A stretch of DNA of 64,000 bases from CAZDVQ01 sp964508975 (GCA_964508975.1 CAZDVQ010000011.1:1-64000); one strand, 5' to 3'; positions 37,301-46,056 are shown, counted from the stretch's first letter. The notes: a model not told the origin generated them from the sequence alone. Made by a program: numbers and translations.

Positions 37301-37830
37301 ATTTTGAAATTATTAAAATTCAAAATGATAATATTATTCGAATCTTTGCGGAAGCTTGTAGCGTACCTGGGCATAAAGAAAGATTAGTTGAATGCCTTAA
37401 AGAGAAAAACTGGTGGTATTGGAAAATTAAAGCCGATTTGGCAATTGCATATGATTCTGAAAAGTGTTTTAGTTTACTTGAGAAAGCTATCGCTGAAGTC
37501 CCTATTAGGTATATGGCTCATGTAAATGCAATATGGGTTCGAAATGTAGTATTTAATAATATTAGCGATTTATTTGATGAGGCTATCATTCGCTGTAAGT
37601 CATCTATAATGGATCAGCCTAAGGGCAAACTATCTTATACTGCAAAACTCATGATTTGGATTTACTTAAATAAGTCTATGGAGCCAGAGCCCGTCAGAAA
37701 AGTAAAAAATGAAATTATGGATCAACTGGAGATTTCAAATACTCAGATTAATAATTTTCTTGAGCAAGAGTTATGGAAATCCTTTCCCATTATTCCCCAC
37801 TGGGTTAACCTAATACATATTATTTTTTGA
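34375..37830 (+). CDS. TIR / P-loop NTPase / PPR-like repeat protein
   Basis: 1151 residues. Residues 1-~140: TIR domain, with FISYAHAD (7-14), WTDEEILVGTLWHESI and SSNFLASDYIEAHEF, placing the probable catalytic Glu at E83 (E80 is an alternative); bacterial TIRs commonly cleave NAD+ or make signalling nucleotides. About 215-400: P-loop NTPase with Walker A GKPLSGKT (243-250), Walker B LIIIFDD (289-295) and a sensor-like strand WVVATCRNEY (319-328), so NLR/STAND-like. About 400-527: helical linker. 528-943: thirteen repeats of exactly 32 residues, Y/F at position 7 in all, M27 in 11, G31 in 9. They align with PPR (tYnxLI ... M...Gi.P) but lack three residues between the two helices. 944-1151: helical tail. 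Much more AT-rich than its neighbours, hence probably acquired. Likely an abortive-infection type immune protein (inferred). Homologues not checked. Confidence 0.85.
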   Translation: MVKLKGFISYAHADHAYFELIKDGLRKHGKHSKLIDSELWTDEEILVGTLWHESIQEQIKGCDFAVFLVSSNFLASDYIEAHEFSSFLKRQDDEGVLFFPLLINPCNFSYWEQLAARQFFLPKGKDYGMPELRDCLTFGDLVQYNLRTGDVLPNTNRERYLKEVVEKIEGALLHYKNKKESQKALLGLHNFRVRHVSDIQPIHLLETRSKTSQGFNPYYLNRPYLDDRLSTNFDTKRHTIITGKPLSGKTRAILELCENFKHRNILLLFPEIKKFDISIINIPKSDAELIIIFDDFEKYLYLENLDAALEKLMIRDDVWVVATCRNEYLSDVRFVLDDEFHNFDCVEIHQLDVEEDNALRLSIPNRPNSKSDGTPGAYFLPVNAMRRHFESLAEESLEREIFHAAKSLKVWGNVEYDASFKKNKIQEYCIKRLKEFYLSTRTIAPFEWKKSFQNLTIKDLIVDMGDSIAIEEIYLEKFVNESVENLLIEGVHYFPSYSNFNYFFLKSNNRNLETIFRFIDLLKNEDVPLDENIFKTILSKAPDWPYAAKVLTRMKDEGFVLNSKIYNIILTQKNNLTSAEKIYKEMEEEGISPDINTYNILLSRSSNWDDIEGVLNRMREEDLAISEKTYSLILRACNTKECLDKVFDRMKLEGIKFSRKTFKSILSKSNNSDYVESALLKMKEAGLLPYKGLYKILLKRAPDWNYVEKVLHNMRGENIKLDLITYKILLKKTSNWNQIENLINEIRESGSSMDEKLYRIIAGKTTTWPHVELVLENMKLDQIDPDRFIYYSIITKSNNINIVATLLREMDAKGIKVQEEIFLHLLNQAKNWEFAKGIIQVMDEFELYLKEVDFNNLINKASSLDIAEQYFSLMQEKGIIPGEITYNSLINKALLWADMEGYLNKMKSIGLYPNEPTFNAMILKAPDLDKAFWIIGETQKHGYTIRIPNVHLIKVAGLERNSQINEESEREFFEKYFEIIKIQNDNIIRIFAEACSVPGHKERLVECLKEKNWWYWKIKADLAIAYDSEKCFSLLEKAIAEVPIRYMAHVNAIWVRNVVFNNISDLFDEAIIRCKSSIMDQPKGKLSYTAKLMIWIYLNKSMEPEPVRKVKNEIMDQLEISNTQINNFLEQELWKSFPIIPHWVNLIHIIF
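35956..37203 (+). repeat. 13 in-frame 96-bp units encoding PPR-like repeats
   Basis: 1248 bp = 13 x 96 bp with no insertion or deletion in phase. DNA identity between units is low, so this is an old protein-level repeat rather than a recent DNA expansion. Typical units: IPGEITYNSLINKA then LLWADMEGYLNKMKSIGL, and SPDINTYNILLSRS then SNWDDIEGVLNRMREEDL. Confidence 0.85.
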
Positions 37831-37893
37831 TTATAAAATTGAGGACTTGGCGTTTTGCCCCAAGCATATAGAACCTTATATGATGTTCTGCAC

Positions 37894-38004
37894 CAAGCGT
37901 GAGCGATGCGTAGGGGTGGGCGCAGCCCAGACCGCGAAGCGGGCCGAGCGAATAGCGAGCCCCGTAGCGTAGCGACGGCGGCCTTGCCGCCGGCACGCCC
38001 AAAC
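37894..38004 (-). repeat. GC-rich mosaic repeat, copy I
   Basis: GC block between the AT-rich TIR gene and recQ. Read on the minus strand it begins gtttgggcgtgccggcgg, the common family border. The remaining ~235 bp of the gap 37831-38241 are AT-rich with no gene. The abrupt GC contrast on both sides marks the right edge of the AT-rich gene. Confidence 0.6.
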
Positions 38005-38241
38005 CATAATTAGCGCAGCGAAAAAAAAGTACAGATATATAAAGTAGTTTCAGAAAAAAGTGTATTTTTAGACGCTAAAACACGTTGGATCGAATAGCAA
38101 TATAATTTGTAAAAGATACCAATAATTCAGAATTACATTCCGCAATTGAACATAAATGCAGAACCGATGTCTTGCCACGATACTACAAGTGACAAAATTT
38201 AACCTTGCATTAAGGTAGAGCATCGGAAAATTGATTGACCC

Positions 38242-40449
38242 ATGACGGTAAATACAGCAGGATTACACGAAGCCCTTCACAAGCATTTTGGCTTCGATGC
38301 ATTTAAAGGCAACCAAGAAGAGATTATTACCAGCGTGCTGGAAGGCAAAGACACTTTTGTGATTATGCCCACCGGCGGCGGTAAATCCATGTGTTACCAG
38401 CTGCCCGCCCTGATGATGGAAGGTACCGCGGTGATTATATCGCCCCTGATAGCCTTGATGAAAAACCAGGTGGATTCTATCCGCTCGTACGGCGAGGAAG
38501 ACAACGTGGCGCACTTTCTGAACTCTTCGCTGAGCCGTGCCCAAATGCGCCAGGTGAAAAGTGATATCGTGGCTGGGCATACCAAGCTATTGTACATTGC
38601 CCCTGAAACCTTGACGAAAGAAGAGAACCTAGAATTTTTCTCGCAGGTAGATGTATCGTTTGTGGCCGTTGACGAAGCCCACTGTATTTCGGAATGGGGC
38701 CACGATTTCAGGCCGGAATACCGCCGGATACGGACCATGCTCGACGTGATAAACCGCGACATCCCCATTATTGCCCTCACGGCAACGGCAACGCCCAAGG
38801 TTCGCACCGACATTGTGAAGACCCTGCGCATGGAAGACGGGCACAATGAGTTCGTGTCGTCGTTTAACCGCGACAACTTGTTTTACGAGATCAGGCCGAA
38901 AGGCAAGAAAGAAGAGGTGATGAAAAACATCATCCAAACCGTGAAAGGCTTTACCAAAAAATCGGGTATTATATATGTACAAGCCCGTAAAACAGCCGAG
39001 GAAATAGCCAAACTCTTGTCGGTAAACGGTATAAAAGCATCGTGCTACCACGCGGGGCTTGACCCCAAGACAAGGAGCGATACACAAGACCAATTCTTGA
39101 TGGAAGACGTGGAGGTTATCGTGGCTACCATCGCCTTCGGGATGGGTATCGATAAGCCAGATGTACGTTTTGTAATCCATTACGACATACCCAAGTCGAT
39201 TGAAAATTACTACCAAGAAACAGGCCGTGCTGGCCGTGACGGCCTTGAAGGCCACTGTATAGCGTACTATTCGTACAACGACTTACAGAAACTCGAGAAA
39301 TTTTTGCGCGATAAACCTGTGGCCGAACGCGAAATGGGCATGCAGTTGTTGAGCGAGATGTTGGGTTATGCCGAGACATCATCTTGCCGTAGGGTATACT
39401 TGTTGCACTACTTTGGCGAGCATTTCCAGGAAGCATCGTGCAGTAAGATGTGCGACAATTGTAAGCATCCGAAAGAAAAAGTGGATGTGACCAACGATAT
39501 GCACTTGGCCTTGAAAGCCATACTGGAAATCAAGGAAAATTACTTGCTGAAAGTGGTGATAGACTTTATCATGGGCGTTGAAACCAAGCAAATGTTGGAT
39601 TTCAAGTTTGACAAGCTATCCATGTTTGGCAAAGGCAAAGATAAAGACGAACTGTTCTGGAACTCGGTGATTCGCCAAGGCTTATTGAACGACCTGATTG
39701 TAAAAGATATTGAACTTTATGGCTTGCTGAAGTTAACCGACAAAGGCCGGGCCTTTGTGGAAAAACCAAGCAAGATGGAGATTGCCTTGAACCACAACTT
39801 TGTTCAAGAGCTCGACGATATTGAGGCCGATGCTGCCGCAGGCGGCCAGGCCGTGTTGGACGATGTGTTGTTTGGCATGTTGAAAGACGTGTGTAAACGT
39901 GTGGCTAAAAAGTTCAACGTGCCACCTTTCGTGGTGTTCCAAGAACCTTCGTTGATGGACATGGCCACGCAGTACCCCATCACGCTGGAGGACCTAGAGC
40001 GCTGCTCGGGTATCAGCAAGGGCAAGGCCGTGCGCTATGGTAAAGAGTTTGTGGAATTGATTGCACGTTATTGCGAGGAAAACGATATTGATCGACCAAG
40101 CGAAATCGTGATAAAGTCAATTGCCAATAAATCAAAAACCAAGGTGGAAATTATCAAGTCGGTAGACAAGAAAATCCCGCTGGAAGATATAGCCCGAACC
40201 TTAGACTTAAGCCGCGACGACTTGTTCGACGAGATGTACGCCATTGTAAGCTCGGGTACTAAACTCAACATTGATTACTACATCGAGGACAACGTAGATG
40301 AATACTCGCGCGATGAATGCTATGAGTATTTCCACACGGCCAGCACCGATGACGCCGACGTAGCTTTCCGCAAGCTCAAAGACGATGATGTGACTTTTGA
40401 CGAAGTTCGTTTGATGCGCATCAAGTTTATGTCGGATAAAGGAAACTAA
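38242..40449 (+). CDS. recQ: ATP-dependent DNA helicase RecQ
   Basis: 735 residues. Helicase motifs in order: Q-motif region FKGNQEEII, Walker A MPTGGGKSMCYQLPAL, ISPLIALMKNQV, DEAH box VAVDEAHCISEWGHDFRPEY, TATATPKVR, motif V/VI VIVATIAFGMGIDKPDVRFV and QETGRAGRDG. Then the RQC zinc site (CRRVYLLHYFGE ... CSKMCDNC), and an HRDC domain around 525-610. The C-terminal extension (about 640-735) is helical and acidic. 3'-5' helicase acting in recombination and fork restart. Confidence 0.97.
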   Translation: MTVNTAGLHEALHKHFGFDAFKGNQEEIITSVLEGKDTFVIMPTGGGKSMCYQLPALMMEGTAVIISPLIALMKNQVDSIRSYGEEDNVAHFLNSSLSRAQMRQVKSDIVAGHTKLLYIAPETLTKEENLEFFSQVDVSFVAVDEAHCISEWGHDFRPEYRRIRTMLDVINRDIPIIALTATATPKVRTDIVKTLRMEDGHNEFVSSFNRDNLFYEIRPKGKKEEVMKNIIQTVKGFTKKSGIIYVQARKTAEEIAKLLSVNGIKASCYHAGLDPKTRSDTQDQFLMEDVEVIVATIAFGMGIDKPDVRFVIHYDIPKSIENYYQETGRAGRDGLEGHCIAYYSYNDLQKLEKFLRDKPVAEREMGMQLLSEMLGYAETSSCRRVYLLHYFGEHFQEASCSKMCDNCKHPKEKVDVTNDMHLALKAILEIKENYLLKVVIDFIMGVETKQMLDFKFDKLSMFGKGKDKDELFWNSVIRQGLLNDLIVKDIELYGLLKLTDKGRAFVEKPSKMEIALNHNFVQELDDIEADAAAGGQAVLDDVLFGMLKDVCKRVAKKFNVPPFVVFQEPSLMDMATQYPITLEDLERCSGISKGKAVRYGKEFVELIARYCEENDIDRPSEIVIKSIANKSKTKVEIIKSVDKKIPLEDIARTLDLSRDDLFDEMYAIVSSGTKLNIDYYIEDNVDEYSRDECYEYFHTASTDDADVAFRKLKDDDVTFDEVRLMRIKFMSDKGN

Positions 40450-40456
40450 ATTTTCT

Positions 40457-40532
40457 AGTTGATAGTTAGGAGTTGATAGTTCATAGTTAATTATAGCTCT
40501 TTACTATCAACCATCAACTACCAACTATAAAC
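40457..40532. repeat. Imperfect AT-rich hairpin of ttgatagtt-type repeats
   Basis: Left side repeats agttgatagtt three times with variation; right side is the complement (actatcaaccatcaactacc). Lies between the recQ stop and the ATG of the dioxygenase gene at 40539 and might act as a terminator or leader hairpin. Confidence 0.5.
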
Positions 40533-40538
40533 TCAAAG

Positions 40539-41489
40539 ATGTCAGTAACCGGAATACCTGTCGTTGACCTTAGCCAATTTGTGCATGGCGACGAAAACCA
40601 ACGCAAAGCATTTGTAGCCGAGCTCGGCAAAGCATTTCACGAAGTAGGATTCGTGGGCGTACTTAATCACGGTATCCCCGCCGATTTGGTGGCCTCGTTT
40701 TACGAACAATCGTACAGCTTTTTCAAGTTGGACACTGAAACCAAGTTGAAGTACGAGGTGAAGGGCCTAGCAGGGCAAAGAGGTTACACTTCTTTTGGCC
40801 GCGAACATGCTAAGCAATCTAATGTGGGCGACTTGAAAGAGTTTTACCAGATTGGCCAAGAAGTAGCTGCCGATGACCCAATCAAGCCAGAATACACCGA
40901 TAATGTGCATGTAGACGAGATGCCAGGCTTTGTCAATACCGGTCTTGAGCTGTACCGCGCATTTGAAAAATCAGGTGGATATTTACTCCAGGCCATAGCT
41001 ATTCACCTAGGCTTGGAGGAGCACTATTTTGAAACGCATACCGAAAAAGGCAACAGCATTTTGCGGGCTATCCACTATCCACCGATAACCGAGGAGCCAA
41101 AATCGGCCATTCGTGCAGAACAACACGAGGATATTAATTTAATTACCTTGTTGGTTGGTGCATCGGCAGAAGGCCTACAGGTATTGCGCAAGGATAACCA
41201 GTGGATTGATATCAAAGCCACCGGTGATGCCATCGTGGTTAACGTGGGCGATATGCTGCAACGCTTAACCAACAATTATTTATCATCTACCACGCACCGG
41301 GTGGTTAATCCGCCTCGCGAACGTTGGGGTACCCCACGTTTGTCGATACCGTTTTTCTTGCACCCCAAATCAGGCATGTCGCTAAATTGCCTGCAAAGTT
41401 GCATCACGCCTGAGCGCCCATTGGCATATGCCCCAACTACAGCAGGGGAGTACCTAGATGAGCGTTTGAGGGAAATAGGGTTGAAGTAG
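40539..41489 (+). CDS. Isopenicillin-N-synthase-like 2OG-Fe(II) oxygenase
   Basis: 316 residues. DIOX_N-type start (IPVVDLSQFVHG ... VGFVGVLNHGIP), then the double-stranded beta-helix core with iron ligands H196-x-D198 (EQHEDINLITLL) and H253 (SSTTHRVVNPP) and the 2-oxoglutarate-binding R267-x-S269 (RLSIPFFLHP). All three iron ligands and the RxS pair are intact, so it should be active. Bacterial members are of varied or unknown substrate. Single-gene unit. Confidence 0.92.
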   Translation: MSVTGIPVVDLSQFVHGDENQRKAFVAELGKAFHEVGFVGVLNHGIPADLVASFYEQSYSFFKLDTETKLKYEVKGLAGQRGYTSFGREHAKQSNVGDLKEFYQIGQEVAADDPIKPEYTDNVHVDEMPGFVNTGLELYRAFEKSGGYLLQAIAIHLGLEEHYFETHTEKGNSILRAIHYPPITEEPKSAIRAEQHEDINLITLLVGASAEGLQVLRKDNQWIDIKATGDAIVVNVGDMLQRLTNNYLSSTTHRVVNPPRERWGTPRLSIPFFLHPKSGMSLNCLQSCITPERPLAYAPTTAGEYLDERLREIGLK

Positions 41490-41602
41490 CGCTGGAAAAG
41501 ATGGCGTTAAGCACCATGATGCTAAACCTTTACAATCTGAAGCGCTAAGCCCTGTCAGGCTCAGGTCATTTTATCCTTTGCTCCCCCATCATTTATGATT
41601 AT

Positions 41603-41706
41603 TTGGGCGTTGCGTCGCGTTGCGCCGCCGCTGTCCTGCGCGCGCGCTGTGCGCTTGGCCCTTCGGGCTGGCCGCGTTGCGGCCACGCTCCGGCCAGCTA
41701 ACGCAA
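41603..41706 (+). repeat. GC-rich mosaic repeat, copy J (family 1)
   Basis: ttgggcgttgcgtcgcgttg to ccagctaacgc. About 80 bp (41628-41706) equal the inverse of copy K (45385-45469) with one mismatch, so J and K form an inverted pair around the lamin-tail gene. The rest of the 397-bp gap 41490-41886 holds only the promoter noted separately. Confidence 0.8.
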
Positions 41707-41794
41707 GTAATTTGCACTGGCGAGGCCCCAAAAGCATATGAACTTAGCACAAAAAACTTCAATCTTGTCATAAAGTATAACCTAGGGTTATAGG

Positions 41795-41821
41795 TTGAAC
41801 CCAAATGCTGCCTTATCTTTG
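41795..41821 (+). promoter_or_regulatory. Candidate promoter of the lamin-tail gene
   Basis: TTG (41795-41797), 16-bp spacer, TATCTTTG (41814-41821), fitting the Bacteroidota TTG-N17ish-TAnnTTTG pattern. Start codon chosen at 41887. Confidence 0.5.
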
Positions 41822-41886
41822 TCAAGCCTACAATGGGCATTGTATTACTCCTAAAAGCCCACGTTGCTTGCCTAAAAGACAGCTAT

Positions 41887-44800
41887 ATGAAATTTACCAT
41901 ACTCACGCTATTGTGCTCGTTGCTGAGCTTGCCTTTGTTTAGTCAAACCTTTAGTGAAAACTTCAACGATGGCGATTTTACCCAAAACCCAACTTGGGCG
42001 GGTGATGCGGGCGCCTTTGCAGTAGTGGGGGGAGAACTCAGTCTGAACAGCCCCGGCTTAGCGGGTAACAGCTACCTCTCCACGGCAGTAGTAACGCTTG
42101 ATTCCTGTAGTTGGGAATTTAGGCTCCGCATGCCACTAAGCACCACAGGTCCATCTACCTCTAATAGAGCTAGAGTATACCTAAACGCCAACAGCGCCAA
42201 CCTGAATGGTACACTGAATGGCTATTTTATTCAAATTGGTGAAACAGGTACAACAGATGCCGTAGAACTACGGGTGCAAACGGGTACTACCAGCGCGAGT
42301 GTGCTACGCGGTACCGACGGAGCTGTAGCCAACAGCCCTGTTGATGTCCGTGTACGGGTTATACGCACCAGTGCGGGGGAATGGCGGTTATACTGCGATT
42401 ATACCGGGGGTACAAATTTTAACCTAGAAGCATCAGCAAGCAACTTAAGCTTTAACGGTGGAGGCTTTTTCGGGCCGTCCTTTTTATATTCGAGTACCAA
42501 TGGCGACAAAATGCTGTTGGATGATATCATCGTTTCACCAACTTATGTTGACCAAGTTCCCCCCGCCTTGGTTTCAGCCACGGCTATATCGGCCACTCAG
42601 GTAGATGTGTTGTTTAATGAACCATTGGACGCCGCAAGCGCACAGAGCATTAGTAATTACGATATTAATCAGGGCATCACGGTTAGCGCTGCGGTACTTG
42701 ATGGGGCTAATGCTGCATTGGTTCACTTGACAACAAGCACTTTAGCCAATTTGACCACCTATAGCCTTGATGTGTCGGACATCGCTGACTTGGAAGGTAA
42801 CGTACTTGCTAGCGCACAAACTAACTTTAGCTGGTTTGTGCCTGTAGCCGCAGGACCACTGGATATTCTCATCAACGAAATCATGGCCGACCCAACGCCG
42901 CTAGTCGGCTTGCCAGATGCTGAATATATCGAGTTGTTTAATGCATCGGCAAACCCTATCGACCTGTCGGGTTTCCAGCTTTTAGATAATACGGGCGCAC
43001 AAACCCTGCCCCAACACTTGATGTTGCCAGGTTCGTATATCCTCATCTGCGATGATAGCCAAACAGGTAACTTTTTTGCCCAAGGTTACACCAACTTGAT
43101 ATTTCTGACATCTTTTCCTAGCCTAACCAACGCCGGTGAAAACTTAACCCTGCTCAATCCAGCAGGCGATACCATACACCGGGTAAGTTATACAGATGCT
43201 TGGTACCTTGACCCCGTGAAGCAACAAGGCGGCTGGTCGCTGGAGATGATTAACCCCTTTGAAGCTTGCAAGGGTAGCTCAAACTGGATGGCTTCGGTTA
43301 ATCCAGCAGGTGGCACACCGGGTAGTGAAAACTCGGTAAACGACCAGGTGCCAGACATTACAGCACCTACCGTAAGTGCCGTTAGCCAACTTGACAGTAA
43401 TAGTATTTTGGTTGAATTCGATGATGTGATTGAATTGTCGGGCTTGCTAAATTTGAACAATTATCAAATTAGCCCAGCTTTAAGCATTAGTGCTGTGCAA
43501 CTGCTCCAGCAGTTTCCAACCAGTTCGGTATACTTGAACCTGAGCGGCAACATGCTCAATGGCACAAGCTACGTGGTAGTGGCCAGTAATCTAGCCGATT
43601 GTGTAGGTAATGCAATTGGCAGCAACAACAGCGGTAGTTTTGTGTATGTACAAACAGAGGATGCCCAACGCTACGATATCATCATCAATGAGTTTTACTG
43701 CGACAACAACCCGAGTCTTGGCCTACCTGCACAGGATTTTATAGAGTTGTATAACCGCAGTCAAACGGTTATAAATCTCCAAGACTTTGTGATTCAAGAC
43801 AACTCGAGTAGCCAAGCAGTATTGCCCATCTATTTATTAGAGCCAGGAGCTTACGTGATTGTTTACGGTAATTTTGGTACCGCAGATTACAGTAGTTTTG
43901 GTCCAACCCTAAGGGTAGCAGGCTTTCCTGACTTGAACGTGAGCGCCGACGATATTAAGTTGTATGGCCCAGATGGAAATATTATTGATGCCATCTCATA
44001 TACCGACAAATGGTATCAAAACACTGCTAAATCAGGTGGCGGGTGGACTATAGAAAGGATTAACCCCAACGATCCCTGTGCTGGATCTAGTAACTGGAAG
44101 GCATCCAATAACTTGCTGGGCGGTACGCCAGGTACCCAAAACTCCGTGTTGGATGGAACACCTGACCAGGCAGGGCCCTCACTCGTTCGAGTATATCCCG
44201 TCAGCGCCGATACCTTGAGGCTATACTTCACGGAAGCGCTCGACGAGGCTTCGGTGAACGATGTAAGCCACTACAGTTTTACCCAAGGCCTTTCAGTGAC
44301 CGATGCTTTACTTGAAGCACCGTTTTATACCACGGTGTTGTTGCGCTTGAATAGGCCTATTGGCTATGATACTATTTTCACCTTGAGCTTAACCGACGGC
44401 CTTACGGATTGTATCGGCAATATGGTCAGCAACTTAAGCCGAACAGCAGCCTTTGCCCTGCCCTATGCCGCAGGTGCCGATGATGTCATTATCAATGAGG
44501 TATTATTCAACCCAGTAAGCTATGGCAGTGATTTTGTAGAATTGTACAATACATCGGGTAAAGTACTCGACTTGAACAGTATGATTCTAGCCAACACAGA
44601 TGAGTTTGGTTTGGTTAGTAGTACAGTAAGCATTGGGGTTCAACGTTTATTTTTTCCTGGAGAATACTTGGTACTAAGCCCTGACATTGAACAGGTTAAG
44701 ACCCAATATTTTACGCCAGCACCTGCCCAGTTTGAGTTACAGAGCTTGCCTTCCTATAATGATGATGCAGGTACAGTAGTTGTTTTTTCGGCTTCGGCAG

Positions 44801-45312
44801 GTGTAATAGACTCTTTCCCGTACTCGGAGGATATGCACAACCCTTTACTAGATGTTGAAGATGGCGTATCATTGGAGCGTATTGATATGCTTAGCCCTAG
44901 CACAGATGCCAACAACTGGCACTCGGCCGCTCAAGCGGTAGGCTTTGCAACACCAGGATACGAAAATTCAAATTTTATAGGATCTATCGTAGCAGGGGAA
45001 GGTTTGTTGACCATAGAGCCCGCCATTGTATCGCCAGATGGAGACGGTTATCAAGACTTTTTACTCATCCAGTATAACTTGCCCGAAACTGGCTACGTGG
45101 CCAACATCAGGATTTTTGATGCACAAGGCCGACCCATGCGCGACCTTGCACAGTCGGAATTGCTAGGCCTAGATGGATTCTGGCAGTGGGACGGTACCAA
45201 CCAAGACGGTTCTAAAGTACCCATCGGTATCTATATCGTTTGGGCAGAATTTTTCACCGCCGACGGTGATGTGAAATACGCCAAAAAAGAATGTGTGGTT
45301 GCCACGAAATAA
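41887..45312 (+). CDS. Secreted protein with three lamin-tail domains
   Basis: 1141 residues from ATG 41887, which gives the signal peptide MKFTILTLLCSLLSLPLFSQ; the longer frame from 41833 would bury it. Order: LamG-like region (~20-225), SbsA/Big-5-like Ig domain (PPALVSATAISATQVDVLFN), LTD (ILINEIMADPTPLVGLPDAE YIELFN), Ig, LTD (IIINEFYCDNNPSLGLPAQD FIELYN), Ig, LTD (VIINEVLFNPVSYGSDFVEL), and a FlgD-like C-terminal Ig domain (AIVSPDGDGYQDFLLIQYNL ... GIYIVWAEFF) ending VKYAKKECVVATK. Probably outer-surface or exported; no standard T9SS type A domain, but FlgD-like ends occur in type B-like substrates. Flanked by repeats J and K. Confidence 0.85.
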   Translation: MKFTILTLLCSLLSLPLFSQTFSENFNDGDFTQNPTWAGDAGAFAVVGGELSLNSPGLAGNSYLSTAVVTLDSCSWEFRLRMPLSTTGPSTSNRARVYLNANSANLNGTLNGYFIQIGETGTTDAVELRVQTGTTSASVLRGTDGAVANSPVDVRVRVIRTSAGEWRLYCDYTGGTNFNLEASASNLSFNGGGFFGPSFLYSSTNGDKMLLDDIIVSPTYVDQVPPALVSATAISATQVDVLFNEPLDAASAQSISNYDINQGITVSAAVLDGANAALVHLTTSTLANLTTYSLDVSDIADLEGNVLASAQTNFSWFVPVAAGPLDILINEIMADPTPLVGLPDAEYIELFNASANPIDLSGFQLLDNTGAQTLPQHLMLPGSYILICDDSQTGNFFAQGYTNLIFLTSFPSLTNAGENLTLLNPAGDTIHRVSYTDAWYLDPVKQQGGWSLEMINPFEACKGSSNWMASVNPAGGTPGSENSVNDQVPDITAPTVSAVSQLDSNSILVEFDDVIELSGLLNLNNYQISPALSISAVQLLQQFPTSSVYLNLSGNMLNGTSYVVVASNLADCVGNAIGSNNSGSFVYVQTEDAQRYDIIINEFYCDNNPSLGLPAQDFIELYNRSQTVINLQDFVIQDNSSSQAVLPIYLLEPGAYVIVYGNFGTADYSSFGPTLRVAGFPDLNVSADDIKLYGPDGNIIDAISYTDKWYQNTAKSGGGWTIERINPNDPCAGSSNWKASNNLLGGTPGTQNSVLDGTPDQAGPSLVRVYPVSADTLRLYFTEALDEASVNDVSHYSFTQGLSVTDALLEAPFYTTVLLRLNRPIGYDTIFTLSLTDGLTDCIGNMVSNLSRTAAFALPYAAGADDVIINEVLFNPVSYGSDFVELYNTSGKVLDLNSMILANTDEFGLVSSTVSIGVQRLFFPGEYLVLSPDIEQVKTQYFTPAPAQFELQSLPSYNDDAGTVVVFSASAGVIDSFPYSEDMHNPLLDVEDGVSLERIDMLSPSTDANNWHSAAQAVGFATPGYENSNFIGSIVAGEGLLTIEPAIVSPDGDGYQDFLLIQYNLPETGYVANIRIFDAQGRPMRDLAQSELLGLDGFWQWDGTNQDGSKVPIGIYIVWAEFFTADGDVKYAKKECVVATK

Positions 45313-45384
45313 GCTGAGGGTTGCAATACTTTTTGCCAAAACTGCTGTATGACCGTATTTTTGTGCTTGCCAGTGCAAAAAGCC

Positions 45385-45516
45385 TGCGTTAGCTGGCCGG
45401 AGCGTGGCCGCATCGCGGCCAGCCCGAAGGGCCAAGCGCACAGCGCGCGCGCAGGACAGCGGCGACGCGGAGTAGGGGCGTATTGCATACGCCCAGCGAG
45501 CGGCGCAACGCCCCAA
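45385..45516 (-). repeat. GC-rich mosaic repeat, copy K (family 1)
   Basis: tgcgttagctggccggagcg to gcgcaacgcccc. Inverse of copy J over ~80 bp with one mismatch, plus a module (taggggcgtattgcatacgc) shared with C and D. It fills most of the 252-bp gap after the lamin-tail gene. Confidence 0.8.
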
Positions 45517-45564
45517 TAAACAACATGAAACTAAGCTAATCCTGAACTTTACATAAGCAACAAC

Positions 45565-45927
45565 ATGAAAAAAAAGACGCTCGTACTAGGAGCTCACCCA
45601 GATGCAAGCAGGTATGCATTTATTGCTTCTGAACGATTGCAACGCCACGGACACGAAGTTGTACCCGTGGGTATTAGGCAAGGCAAATGCGCTGGCTTAG
45701 ATATTATCCAAGGCAAACCAGCCCTGGAAAACATTGATACCATCACCTTGTACATCAACCCGGATATTCAAGTAGGGTACTATGATTATATTCTAGGATT
45801 AAAGCCCAAACGGATTATTTTTAACCCAGGTACAGAAAATAGCAGTCTAGTAAAACTGGCTAAAGCCGAGGGTATTGAAACGGACTATGCCTGCACCTTG
45901 GTTATGTTGGCTAGTGGTCAATATTAA
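45565..45927 (+). CDS. CoA-binding Rossmann protein (YccU-like)
   Basis: 120 residues of CoA_binding_2: LVLGAHPDASRYAFIASERL, HEVVPVGIR, TITLYINPDI, RIIFNPGTEN and DYACTLVMLASGQY. Small cytosolic nucleotide/CoA-binding protein of unclear role. Complete single domain, typical family length. Confidence 0.9.
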   Translation: MKKKTLVLGAHPDASRYAFIASERLQRHGHEVVPVGIRQGKCAGLDIIQGKPALENIDTITLYINPDIQVGYYDYILGLKPKRIIFNPGTENSSLVKLAKAEGIETDYACTLVMLASGQY

Positions 45928-46056
45928 GCGGCGCACTGTAATTATTCAAGTCGAAAGATTTTGGAACAGTATTTGGCCTGTAACTTTTATCCCGGTATTT
46001 ACGTCTTGGATAAAAGCACTTACACATTTCATATAACCATTTAAATATACCCACCC

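Noticed and set aside
40457..40532. CRISPR-like short repeats after recQ
   Set aside because: Only an imperfect hairpin of variable 10-11 bp units; no spacers of constant length and no cas genes.
41603..45516. Insertion sequence bounded by repeats J and K
   Set aside because: The enclosed gene is a secreted lamin-tail protein, not a transposase, and no target duplication is visible at the borders.
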